A stretch of 16,461 nt of DNA from a bacterium (GTDB lineage Archaea; Nanobdellota; Nanobdellia; Pacearchaeales; GW2011-AR1): the NCBI GenBank assembly GCA_030588935.1, contig JAUUWR010000011.1:1-16461 (forward strand), written 5' to 3'. The notes beneath the pieces were generated by a model. That model was not told where the DNA came from and did no database searches. It saw only the letters and a list, made by a program, of their open reading frames with translations. Shown here one piece after another: positions 1 through 6,620 of the stretch. The number at the start of each line of letters is the position of its first letter. Within the stretch, counting starts at the first letter, position 1. The position numbers and the translations under genes were made by a program.

Positions 1-1
1 T

Positions 2-928
2 ATTATCTTCAGCTATCAACTTATCCTTTACGCCTTCTACTCTTCTATCCAAAGCTTTATTAAACTTACTCTTAACCTCTTTCCTCAAAGTATTCTTCAA
101 CTTATTCCGGTACCTTTCTTCTAAATCCTTTTCAAGTTTATTATATTGCTTTTCAAAAGCCTGTCTTCTTGCTTCAAAGTCATTCTGCAGCTGTTTTTCC
201 ACATTGGTTTTTTTCTCATTTAACTTATTAGACAATTCGGTCTTGACCTCATTCAAACTTAAGTTAAATTTATCATTTATCAGAAAATTAACATCAGGAT
301 CAATTTTTCTTAACATCTCCTTCTTTCTTTCATCTTCTTTTTTCTTGCCTTCAATAAATTCCTTAAACTCGCTAATTTGTCTTTTTATCTTGGGAACATC
401 CTTAGCCAACTCAGCTTCCCTTCCAACAGCTCTAATCTTCCTGCTCAACTTATCCTTATCCGGGATATGTTCCTCTAGCTCTCTAATTTTCCTGCTCAAC
501 TTATCCTTATCCGGAATATGTTTCTCTAGCTCTCTAATCTTCTTATGAATCACAGAATTAGATGAAGCAACTTTCTTCATTTCAACAATTTTATCTTTAA
601 TCTCCTTATGATCACTACTAACACTTTTCTTATAATTTCCTTTAATTTTAGCCTTCAAATCTTTCATCTCTTGTTCAATTTCAGGAATATAAGAAACATT
701 TTTCAACTTGCTCCTAATCGAAGCTACCTCTAATTCAAATCCATGAGTATTTAATGCATTCAGCTCAGCACTTAACTCCTCCAACCTCTCAACACCTGTT
801 GCAAAAACCTCAAAATCCCGCCTAGTCGGAATACTAACCTTTCCACTAGACTTACCAGCCCTTTTCTTTGATTCAACTTTTTTAACTTTCTTTTTAGCCA
901 TCAACTTTCCTCTTTTCTTCTTTGCCAT
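2..928 (-). CDS. Lysine/glutamate-rich coiled-coil protein, partial at left edge
   Basis: An open frame without stops starts at ATG 928-926 and runs off the window edge (309 codons visible). The first 30 residues are very basic (MAKKKRGKLMAKKKVKKVESK), and the rest is highly charged with heptad-like spacing, so a long coiled coil is predicted. There is no signal peptide or membrane segment, so a cytoplasmic or nucleoid-associated structural role is possible, but I do not recognise the family. Residues ~133-166 are two tandem copies of a 17-residue unit beginning KIRELE(K/E)HIPDKDK. The first ATG is preferred over Met10 because a TATA box lies ~27 bp upstream of it, fitting a leaderless transcript. 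The C-terminus is not seen. Confidence 0.8.
   Translation of the reverse strand, partial: MAKKKRGKLMAKKKVKKVESKKRAGKSSGKVSIPTRRDFEVFATGVERLEELSAELNALNTHGFELEVASIRSKLKNVSYIPEIEQEMKDLKAKIKGNYKKSVSSDHKEIKDKIVEMKKVASSNSVIHKKIRELEKHIPDKDKLSRKIRELEEHIPDKDKLSRKIRAVGREAELAKDVPKIKRQISEFKEFIEGKKKEDERKKEMLRKIDPDVNFLINDKFNLSLNEVKTELSNKLNEKKTNVEKQLQNDFEARRQAFEKQYNKLEKDLEERYRNKLKNTLRKEVKSKFNKALDRRVEGVKDKLIAEDN
431..532 (-). repeat. 51-bp tandem repeat x2 inside coiled-coil gene
   Basis: Positions 431-481 and 482-532 are near-identical 51-bp units, and the beginning of a third copy follows at 533. Each unit encodes 17 residues (KIRELE-K/E-HIPDKDKLSR). The length keeps the reading frame, so copy number could vary without disrupting the protein. 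Confidence 0.85.
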
Positions 929-950
929 TCAATATATATAATTTAATGAT

Positions 951-960
951 GCTTTTAAAT
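951..960 (-). promoter_or_regulatory. TATA box for coiled-coil gene
   Basis: On the minus strand the sequence reads ATTTAAAAGC, centred ~27 bp before the ATG at 928. This is the usual distance for an archaeal leaderless promoter. Confidence 0.6.
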
Positions 961-1016
961 TTATTCACTTTCATCCTCTAATCTATATTAAGAGTATGTA
1001 AGTGAGTTAGGAGGGT

Positions 1017-1048
1017 TAAAAAGGACTTTAGTGGAAAAATGAAAAATA
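1017..1048 (-). terminator. Likely T-rich terminator of surface-protein operon
   Basis: Immediately after the stop codon of the 434-residue gene, the minus strand contains successive T runs (TATTTTTCATTTTT, then CCTTTTT). Archaeal RNA polymerase typically terminates at such U-rich tracts. No strong hairpin is needed or seen. The adjacent stretch 961-1016 holds nothing else I can identify. Confidence 0.4.
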
Positions 1049-2353
1049 TTACTTCTTCCTCTTCAAAACACCAGTATCATATCCCTTTGTTTTCCATGCC
1101 CTCACCTTATTCTTAATGTTTTTAACAGATGGAGATTTAGATCTGCTCACTAATACACTAGTATTATATCCTCTACGTTTCCAAGAAGCCAACTGCCTTA
1201 ATAACTTCTTCTTTCCCCCTTTCCTCTTCAAATCCTCCCCTTTTTTAACTCGCTTCTTATATGTCTCCTTAATCGCTTTAGTCCTCTGTTTCTTAATCTT
1301 CTTATATTTTCTTCTATAAACTCTTCTCGCTATAATTGTTAAAATTATAAGAACAGTTAAACCAATAAGGAGCGCAGAGTATTGGACAAAGAAAAGGTAT
1401 ATTTTAATAATCAATATTCTAATTGATTCATGCCATTTGAAATAATACGTTAAACTGCCTAAGATAATAATTAATACGAATGTTAAAGATGTTAATTTAT
1501 GTCTTTTTATCCATTTTTCTTCAGTTTCTATTTGTCTTTTTATTTTTCTTCTCTCTAAATAAAAGACAAAGAAGAGTATAAAGACCCCAATACCAATTAG
1601 GACAGAAATAATGTAATTAACAAATCTTTTAGTTGATGGTAATAATCCTATTGTTGCTAATTTATCGCTAACTATTAATTCAATAGTTCTATGAGATTTG
1701 ACTGTGTACCTTTCATATGTTACTTCCATACGAAGAAAATAGGTTCCTGAATCAATTTCCATTGGTAAAAATAATCTTTGTGTTTTTGTTTTTTCTTCAA
1801 AATTTCCAAAGTAAATTGTATCTTTTCCAGAAGTTACAATATTTTCATCTTTTTCTATCCAAAAATTAATTTCAATATCTCCACTAATATTTGCTATACT
1901 TTTTATAAAATATGTAAATTCAAAGAATTCTCCAAGTTTAACTGGAGATTCAAAATCTAATATTTCTATGTCAAATAATTTCACACATCTATAATCAAAA
2001 CAAGTTTCACCTTCTTTTGTATTGCAGACAGAATCATCAAAACATTCTGCATCATAGCATTTATTGTCTAAACAGTACTGACTATAGTTACAATCTGAGG
2101 ATGAAGAACATTCTGGTTTTTTAATTATTAGTGAACCGCCTCCGCCTCCGCTGCTACTCTCCTCCTCACAAGAACCACAATCAGCAGAACAAGTTGAACA
2201 TGTTTCACCATTATTACAAGTTCCATCTCCACAATATAATCCCTCATAAACCCCTTCACTGTAATTGCCAGAACCATAAGCTGCTGCATAAACAAATGGA
2301 AGAATTAGTAGAACCAAGATAAATAAAATAAGTTTTTTTTTAATTGTTATCAT
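1049..2353 (-). CDS. Cys-rich secreted/membrane protein with three C-terminal TM helices and basic tail
   Basis: A 434-residue protein. Residues 1-24 are a signal peptide or anchor (ILFILVLLILPFVYA). Residues 41-62 carry a CGDGTCNNGETC-type Cys motif also seen in large archaeal surface proteins, followed by a Gly-rich linker (69-73). A second Cys-rich stretch follows (82-123, with CxxxxxC pairs), then a beta-rich, probably Ig-like extracellular domain (~125-230). TM helices lie at ~244-266, ~288-306 and ~311-342. The tail (343-434) is strongly basic and contains two copies of W-K-x-x-G-Y-[N/D]-T-x-V-L (391-401 and 420-430). It is the last gene of a four-gene operon, and its ATG overlaps the preceding stop codon (ATGA) behind a GGAGG ribosome-binding site. 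It probably anchors or displays the secreted partners; this role is inferred and the family is not named. Confidence 0.8.
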   Translation of the reverse strand: MITIKKKLILFILVLLILPFVYAAAYGSGNYSEGVYEGLYCGDGTCNNGETCSTCSADCGSCEEESSSGGGGGSLIIKKPECSSSSDCNYSQYCLDNKCYDAECFDDSVCNTKEGETCFDYRCVKLFDIEILDFESPVKLGEFFEFTYFIKSIANISGDIEINFWIEKDENIVTSGKDTIYFGNFEEKTKTQRLFLPMEIDSGTYFLRMEVTYERYTVKSHRTIELIVSDKLATIGLLPSTKRFVNYIISVLIGIGVFILFFVFYLERRKIKRQIETEEKWIKRHKLTSLTFVLIIILGSLTYYFKWHESIRILIIKIYLFFVQYSALLIGLTVLIILTIIARRVYRRKYKKIKKQRTKAIKETYKKRVKKGEDLKRKGGKKKLLRQLASWKRRGYNTSVLVSRSKSPSVKNIKNKVRAWKTKGYDTGVLKRKK

Positions 2354-4065
2354 CGTATGCTTCCTCCTGGATTAATTACCATTTCGCAGCCATCTTCTTT
2401 GTAAATTTCCCAGGGTACTGTAGCATTCATAGTCATGTTTGCATTCCAAGTTAATGTTCCAGAACCAGTTATTGTAATATTCGCAGGAACAGTGAAGTCA
2501 TCAGTCCAGATGCAGTTGTCTGAGCAAGTGATTTCCCAGTTTCCAGAGCCGACGTTGCAGGAGCTACTTGAATTAACTGTATAATATTGCGTATTGGAAA
2601 TGTTATAATTATGTTGACTCCCATTACCCCAAGAGTGCCAAACATAATCATAGGTTCCACCGGAAGTCATTGAAACAGAAACATTATAAACATTTGCTGT
2701 TAGGTTAATTGCAGTATAATTATTCTTACTTCCTCCACCATCATCAATTTCCAACAAAACTGTTCCGTTTGTTGACTCAACTGTTACATTAAACCATGCT
2801 GTTCCCTCGTCTTCTAAGCTTGCGTTATTGTCTTTGTAGTTTGAGAAGATAGGGACGTCGTCGTCTGCTGCTGTTATTGAGACATTGATATTATCTACCC
2901 AATAATTTTCATTATTATCTACTCCTACCCAAAATCTTACTGCAAAACCAGCATGTTTATACTGTGCTTCTGAACTTACAGCAGAATGAAAACACCAATT
3001 ATCATCTCCTAAAGAACATGCTAATGTTCCTGCATCTATATCCCCTATATTATTCCAACTTCCTGTGCTATTTTTCCAATACCAAATAGCATCTGGGGCT
3101 GGAGCTCCATCACAATCATCATCATTATACCAAAAACTTACATTTATAGTTGCTGCTGAAGAAGTATCAGCACTTGCAGTTAAATTCATCTCACAAGTAG
3201 AATAATCTTCTGGACATTTTGTACTATTTCCTGAACCACCATAAGCTCTATCAGTTACAATTTCCCAAACAGAATTATCCCAATTATTAAAATTTCCAGC
3301 TTCCCAATCCTCAAAGAATAATTGAGTGGGGTCAATTATATGGTCTAATTCAATTGTTCCTCCAACAATTTTCAAATCAAAAATATCTTGTGATTCTGAA
3401 ATTAAATTTGTTAAATAAACTTTATTATATTGGTTTGAATTAATAGAGGTAAATTCTGCAATTAATTCATCCCCATCAACTTCATAAACTTTTATTTTTG
3501 GGTTACCTTCTATGATTCTTGGATAAATTGTTATATCATTTTTAGCAGTTAACTTTTTTTCAAAAGTAATTCTAATATATTCCTTATCATTAATTAATTC
3601 TGACCAGATATTATCTTGTTCTTTTACTTCATCATAAATATCGCTGATAAGATTCCTATTAGAATCAAGATGCTCTGCCTTGCTTATTTCAATTATTAAT
3701 TCATAAGTCTGCTCAGATAAATGAGGAACATTCCATTCAATATAATCAATTAAACCATTATTATTTTTATCATACTTTTCAATTTCAATTTCTTGTTTTT
3801 CTCCATTAACTAAACGATAAAAATGAATTTTTTCTTTAGAAACTTCTTTTGAAAGTTCAGTATAACCCAACACATTTTCATAATTTAATTCATCTGGAGC
3901 TGAAACGGTTATTATTTTTCCTTTTTCAGTTTCTTGTTCAGAAATATAGAGTCCAGGAAGTTTTATTTTTTCTTGGTTAAAATTAATATTGCTTATTATT
4001 ATAAATCCAATTAGAAATATCAGTGCAGTAGATATAACTTTTTTTTTATTAAATTCTAATTTCAT
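2350..4065 (-). CDS. Secreted adhesin-like protein with calcium-loop and jelly-roll-like domain
   Basis: A 571-residue protein with an N-terminal hydrophobic signal/anchor (residues ~10-27). Near residue 100 is an EF-hand/thrombospondin-3-like acidic loop (DKNNNGLIDYIEW), followed by a stretch (ISKAEHLDSNRNLISDIYDEV) that I recall from large DPANN surface proteins. From ~250 to ~400 a beta-rich segment starting FFEDWEAGNFNNW and ending FWVGVDNNENYWVDNINVSI resembles MAM or galactose-binding jelly-roll domains. The C-terminal ~170 residues are Ig-like and rich in N-glycosylation sequons. There is no C-terminal TM helix. The start lies 1 nt after the stop of the preceding gene and has no clear ribosome-binding site, so translational coupling is likely. 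Role: extracellular adhesion or cell-wall interaction, inferred from domains only. Confidence 0.75.
   Translation of the reverse strand: MKLEFNKKKVISTALIFLIGFIIISNINFNQEKIKLPGLYISEQETEKGKIITVSAPDELNYENVLGYTELSKEVSKEKIHFYRLVNGEKQEIEIEKYDKNNNGLIDYIEWNVPHLSEQTYELIIEISKAEHLDSNRNLISDIYDEVKEQDNIWSELINDKEYIRITFEKKLTAKNDITIYPRIIEGNPKIKVYEVDGDELIAEFTSINSNQYNKVYLTNLISESQDIFDLKIVGGTIELDHIIDPTQLFFEDWEAGNFNNWDNSVWEIVTDRAYGGSGNSTKCPEDYSTCEMNLTASADTSSAATINVSFWYNDDDCDGAPAPDAIWYWKNSTGSWNNIGDIDAGTLACSLGDDNWCFHSAVSSEAQYKHAGFAVRFWVGVDNNENYWVDNINVSITAADDDVPIFSNYKDNNASLEDEGTAWFNVTVESTNGTVLLEIDDGGGSKNNYTAINLTANVYNVSVSMTSGGTYDYVWHSWGNGSQHNYNISNTQYYTVNSSSSCNVGSGNWEITCSDNCIWTDDFTVPANITITGSGTLTWNANMTMNATVPWEIYKEDGCEMVINPGGSIR
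2363..2367 (-). promoter_or_regulatory. Shine-Dalgarno site for the Cys-rich membrane protein
   Basis: GGAGG on the minus strand ends 9 nt before the ATG at 2353 and lies inside the last codons of the upstream gene. It supports re-initiation at this overlapping start. Confidence 0.75.
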
Positions 4066-4066
4066 T

Positions 4067-5854
4067 TTAACTTGATATTATTATTCCACTCCCATTATAA
4101 TACATTTTAGCTGAACAATCTGATGTAAAACAAAAAGTATCTGTTGTAGTAATATTTCCCGTTGTATTAAAATCTCCACTTCCATTAAAATTATTTGTTG
4201 TGAATTGATAATCTGCTTTTACAGCATAAGTTGCATTATAAGTAGACAAATAACTTGCATTACCAATTAATCCAGTAAATGTAGAATAATTCCCTTGCCA
4301 AACAGGATCTAATTCTGTAACACCTGAAACATTGCTCCAATCAAGAGAAAATATTTCTGTGAAATTTAATCTCCATTCTAATGAATCATTTAATATTCCC
4401 TGTAAAATAGCAATAGTCATGTTAGCATCTGCATAAGCTTGTGATGGAAGGGTCTGATTATAAGCCCACTCTATTCCAGCATAAAGCAAAGTAATATTAT
4501 TACAGCTTCCCTCTCCACTCAAATAAGTTTCATTACCTGAACAAATTGATGAAGCATTCCCATCTGCTCCTGTTGTATCAATAAGAGTACATAAATCAGA
4601 AGCATTTCCAGTTATGTTTGAACAGTGTGAGATTGTCAAGTTTTCTAATGGTAAAGTTCCAATAGTTGTGTCATCATAAAAATCATCTGAATCTAAACAA
4701 CTACCATTACCTAAAAATACTTCTGTTGTACTGCAATTAACCTCTGCTGATGAATCAGTAATATTTGTATCCGTATCATCATAAAAACTTGCAGTATCCA
4801 TGCAACTTCCATTTCCAAGAAGGATTTCTTCATCAGTACATATACTTGACGCATTTCCATCTAATCCTCCAAGAGCTGACCAAACAGTATCCCATAAAGT
4901 ATAAACTTCTAAAGTATAATTCTTTGAAACATTAGTAGCATAAGCATCATAAGTTTCATTATAAGTTGAAAGATAAGAAGCATTTCCTATAAGGGCATAA
5001 AAATCTGTATAATTAGCATTCCAAACAGGATCTAATTCTGTTCCTGCACCATAAAAATCATCTGAATCTAAACAACTACCATTACCTAAAAATACTTCTG
5101 TTGTTGAACAATTAACATAAGCAGAAGTATCTAATGCACCAGCAGACCAGATTGAATTCCATAAAGTATAAGTTTCTAAAGTATAATTTTTAGAAACATT
5201 TGTTGCATAGTTATCATAAGTAGCATTATAAGTTGAAAGATAAGAAGCATTATCTATTAATCCTTCAAATATCGAATAGTTTCCCTGCCAAACAGGATCT
5301 AATTCTGTGATTCCTGAAACATTGCTCCAATCATCACTAAATATCTTTGTAAAGTTTAATATCCAACCTGCTGTATTATTTTCTGTATAACTTTCATTAT
5401 AAGTTGAGAGCCAATCAGAAGCTGGGGCATTTTGAACATCACTCCAATTTAAATTTCCCTTGAACCAATCTGCAGTCACATTTTCAGTTACATTTAATCC
5501 CCCTGTAATAGTAATCCATCCATTTACAATATTATCTATAATTTCTCCCAATGTAAAAGTTATTTTTTCTCCCAAGGTAAGATTTGTTGTATCAGAAATA
5601 TCTGCATCAGTGATTGTTCCATCTACTAAATGAGTTGTATTGATTGTAGAACTATAGATATTAGTACCATTGACCATTGTTTGATTTAGGGTTGTTGCAT
5701 TAGGCCCTGCTAAATTTGTTAGATAATCATTAAGAACTGTTCCCCATGTGGCATTATCTGCTCCAACAGTGGGTAAACGTGATGCTGAAATAATGCTTAT
5801 ACTTGAAAATAAGAGAAATATACTCCATATCAAAAATAATTTATTATTTTTCAT
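4067..5854 (-). CDS. Secreted, sequon-rich repeat protein, tail-fibre-like
   Basis: A 595-residue protein with a clear signal peptide (residues 5-24). The mature chain is acidic, rich in Asn/Thr/Ser/Tyr, has almost no Lys/Arg, and contains more than 40 N-x-S/T sequons, so heavy N-glycosylation is expected. Modules recur: ELDPVWQGNYS, NASYLSTYNATYD, NVSKNYTLETYTLW and EVFLGNGSCLDSDDFY. The Cys residues lie in the last module type. The C-terminus (DFNTTGNITTTDTFCFTSDCSAKMYYNGSGIIIS) resembles the neck of phage tail-fibre-like proteins, but no S74-type chaperone domain follows. It is the first large gene of the operon, overlaps the stop of a small RHH-like gene (ATGA) and has a strong AAGGAGGG site. 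It is probably a surface fibre. Origin by duplication is supported by an exact 55-bp internal repeat. Confidence 0.78.
   Translation of the reverse strand: MKNNKLFLIWSIFLLFSSISIISASRLPTVGADNATWGTVLNDYLTNLAGPNATTLNQTMVNGTNIYSSTINTTHLVDGTITDADISDTTNLTLGEKITFTLGEIIDNIVNGWITITGGLNVTENVTADWFKGNLNWSDVQNAPASDWLSTYNESYTENNTAGWILNFTKIFSDDWSNVSGITELDPVWQGNYSIFEGLIDNASYLSTYNATYDNYATNVSKNYTLETYTLWNSIWSAGALDTSAYVNCSTTEVFLGNGSCLDSDDFYGAGTELDPVWNANYTDFYALIGNASYLSTYNETYDAYATNVSKNYTLEVYTLWDTVWSALGGLDGNASSICTDEEILLGNGSCMDTASFYDDTDTNITDSSAEVNCSTTEVFLGNGSCLDSDDFYDDTTIGTLPLENLTISHCSNITGNASDLCTLIDTTGADGNASSICSGNETYLSGEGSCNNITLLYAGIEWAYNQTLPSQAYADANMTIAILQGILNDSLEWRLNFTEIFSLDWSNVSGVTELDPVWQGNYSTFTGLIGNASYLSTYNATYAVKADYQFTTNNFNGSGDFNTTGNITTTDTFCFTSDCSAKMYYNGSGIIISS
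4675..5104. repeat. Exact 55-bp direct repeat, 375 bp apart, inside fibre-like gene
   Basis: Positions 4675-4729 and 5050-5104 are identical. They encode the module EVFLGNGSCLDSDDFY. The 375-bp offset is 125 codons, so the event keeps the frame and marks a recent internal duplication or gene conversion of a larger module that also includes the NASYLSTYN segment. Confidence 0.8.
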
Positions 5855-5994
5855 TTTTTATTTCCCTCCTTTTTCAAAAGTTCTATTAATGCTTTATTTA
5901 ATGAAATAGAACGAGGAATAGTATCTTTCCATTTATTCCAAATCTCTTCTGGAATTTCTAATAAAAACTTTTTTAGTTTTTCTTCTTTTGACAT
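5851..5994 (-). CDS. Small ribbon-helix-helix-like protein, likely operon regulator
   Basis: A 47-residue frame starting at ATG 5994-5992: MSKEEKLKKFLLEIPEE, then IWNKWKDTIPRSISLNKALIELLKKEGNKK. The pattern of a short strand (FLLEIPEEIW), a turn and two helices, with the helix-2 start S-x-N-K-A-L-I-E-L-L, resembles Arc/MetJ/CopG-type ribbon-helix-helix DNA-binding proteins. Length is normal for a minimal RHH unit, which acts as a dimer. Its TGA stop overlaps the ATG of the fibre-like gene, so both lie on one mRNA. Tandem repeats near the promoter are a natural target for autoregulation. The fold assignment is by eye from sequence pattern; an antitoxin role is possible, but no toxin gene is adjacent. 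Confidence 0.6.
   Translation of the reverse strand: MSKEEKLKKFLLEIPEEIWNKWKDTIPRSISLNKALIELLKKEGNKK
5864..5871 (-). promoter_or_regulatory. Strong Shine-Dalgarno site for fibre-like protein
   Basis: AAGGAGGG on the minus strand ends 9 nt before the ATG at 5854 and lies inside the 3' end of the small upstream gene. It is one of the strongest ribosome-binding sites in the window, as expected for an internal operon gene where most first genes appear leaderless. Confidence 0.8.
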
Positions 5995-6030
5995 TTTGCT
6001 TAGTAAAGATTATTAACCATTATTTTTACT

Positions 6031-6080
6031 TTACTTCAATAACATTCTCTTTATTTTAATAACATTCCCTTTATTTTAAT
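6031..6080. repeat. 20-bp tandem repeats at the start of the surface operon
   Basis: AACATTCTCTTTATTTTAAT (6041-6060) and AACATTCCCTTTATTTTAAT (6061-6080) differ at one base, and TTACTTCAAT (6031-6040) matches half a unit. They lie between the predicted TATA box and the RHH-like gene, covering the predicted transcription start. They may be operator sites. Confidence 0.75.
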
Positions 6081-6093
6081 AATATTTACTTAG

Positions 6094-6101
6094 TATTTAA
6101 A
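6094..6101 (-). promoter_or_regulatory. TATA box of the surface-protein operon
   Basis: The minus strand reads GATTTAAATAC here. Transcription would start near 6072, inside the 20-bp repeats, giving a ~75-nt leader before ATG 5994. This differs from the mostly leaderless genes elsewhere in the window. Confidence 0.5.
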
Positions 6102-6146
6102 TCTTTTGTTTTTAATGTAGTAATGCAAAAAACTTATAATACAAAG

Positions 6147-6154
6147 CTTTAAAT
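6147..6154 (+). promoter_or_regulatory. TATA box for tRNA-Ser
   Basis: CTTTAAAT lies ~28 bp upstream of the first base of the mature tRNA. The interval 6102-6178 thus holds two divergent promoters and nothing else that I can see. Confidence 0.5.
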
Positions 6155-6178
6155 TCTTAAAATTTATCCTATATTTAT

Positions 6179-6259
6179 GCCCTGTTCGCATAGTGGTATT
6201 GCACGAGATTGCTAATCTCGGTCCTTCGGGACTCCCAGGTTCGATTCCTGGACAGGGCG
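6179..6259 (+). tRNA. tRNA-Ser(GCU)
   Basis: The acceptor stem GCCCTGT/ACAGGGC pairs perfectly. The D-arm is GCA/TGC. The anticodon stem CGAGA/TCTCG encloses loop TTGCTAA with anticodon GCT, reading AGC/AGU serine codons. The variable arm is a long type-II stem (GTCC-TTCG-GGAC), diagnostic for Ser/Leu. The T-arm is CCAGG-TTCGATT-CCTGG, and the discriminator base is G73, as expected for serine. CCA is not encoded. No intron. Confidence 0.95.
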
Positions 6260-6271
6260 TGTTCTTAATAA

Positions 6272-6328
6272 TTTTGAATACCCATTCAAAACCAAAACAT
6301 TTAAATAGTCTAATGAATATGTATTCAT
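6272..6328 (+). promoter_or_regulatory. TATA box flanked by two palindromes, promoter of DUF5320/DUF134 genes
   Basis: Perfect inverted repeat TTTTGAAT-ACCC-ATTCAAAA (6272-6291) lies just upstream of TATA box TTTAAATA (6300-6307). A second one, ATGAATA-TG-TATTCAT (6313-6328), lies just downstream, at the predicted transcription start. Both contain the half-site GAAT/ATTC. Autoregulation by the DUF134 protein encoded two genes downstream is a reasonable guess. Confidence 0.5.
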
Positions 6329-6364
6329 AACTAAATAACACAAAACAATCGGGGGTAAAACAAA

Positions 6365-6598
6365 ATGCCAAATCAAGACAGAACAGGACCTTTAGGACAA
6401 GGACCATTAACTGGAAGAGGGTTAGGACCTTGCGGGAGAGGTTTAGCAAGAGGAAAAGGCTTTGGTAGAGGTTTTGGCTTTAGAGCTATACAACCTCAAA
6501 TAACCGAAGCACAAGAAAAACAAATCTTAAAACAAGAGCTTGAAGCAATAAAAGCTGAACAAACCGAAATACAAAAAAGACTTAAAGAAATTAAGTAA
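6365..6598 (+). CDS. DUF5320-like small Gly/Arg protein
   Basis: A 77-residue protein. The N-terminus MPNQDRTGPLGQGPLTGRGLGPC has the D-x-T-G-P-x-G-x-G-P-x-T-G-R-G pattern typical of the DUF5320 family. This is followed by a Gly/Arg/Phe-rich stretch with a single Cys (residue 23) and a C-terminal charged helix (~47-77), probably a coiled coil. Family members commonly lie next to NifX/NifB-C-like and MinD-like ATPase genes, as here. Their biochemical role is unknown, and a link to iron-sulfur or metal handling is inferred from neighbours. A weak GGGGG ribosome-binding site lies 8 nt before the ATG. The DUF134 gene follows 10 nt after the stop. Confidence 0.8.
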   Translation: MPNQDRTGPLGQGPLTGRGLGPCGRGLARGKGFGRGFGFRAIQPQITEAQEKQILKQELEAIKAEQTEIQKRLKEIK

Positions 6599-6604
6599 AG
6601 TTTA

Positions 6605-6620
6605 AGTAATGGCCATTACT
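6605..6620. promoter_or_regulatory. 16-bp perfect palindrome over the DUF134 start codon
   Basis: AGTAATGG/CCATTACT includes the ATG at 6609-6611. It could be a DNA operator or, in mRNA, a 6-bp hairpin hiding the first start codon and favouring the alternative ATG at 6630. Confidence 0.45.

Noticed and set aside
431..532. CRISPR-like array
   Set aside because: The 51-bp units are directly adjacent with no spacers and lie inside a coding frame.
204..548. Plus-strand ORF of 114 residues rich in Leu/Ser
   Set aside because: It is the antisense shadow of the coiled-coil gene; its repeats mirror the 51-bp tandem repeat and it has no promoter or ribosome-binding site.
6031..6080. CRISPR repeats or transposon end
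   Set aside because: The 20-bp units have no spacers, no inverted partners and no transposase nearby; an operator-like array fits better.
6090..6449. Minus-strand ORF of 119 residues across the tRNA gene
   Set aside because: It runs antisense through tRNA-Ser and the start of the DUF5320-like gene, has no start signals and no protein-like features.
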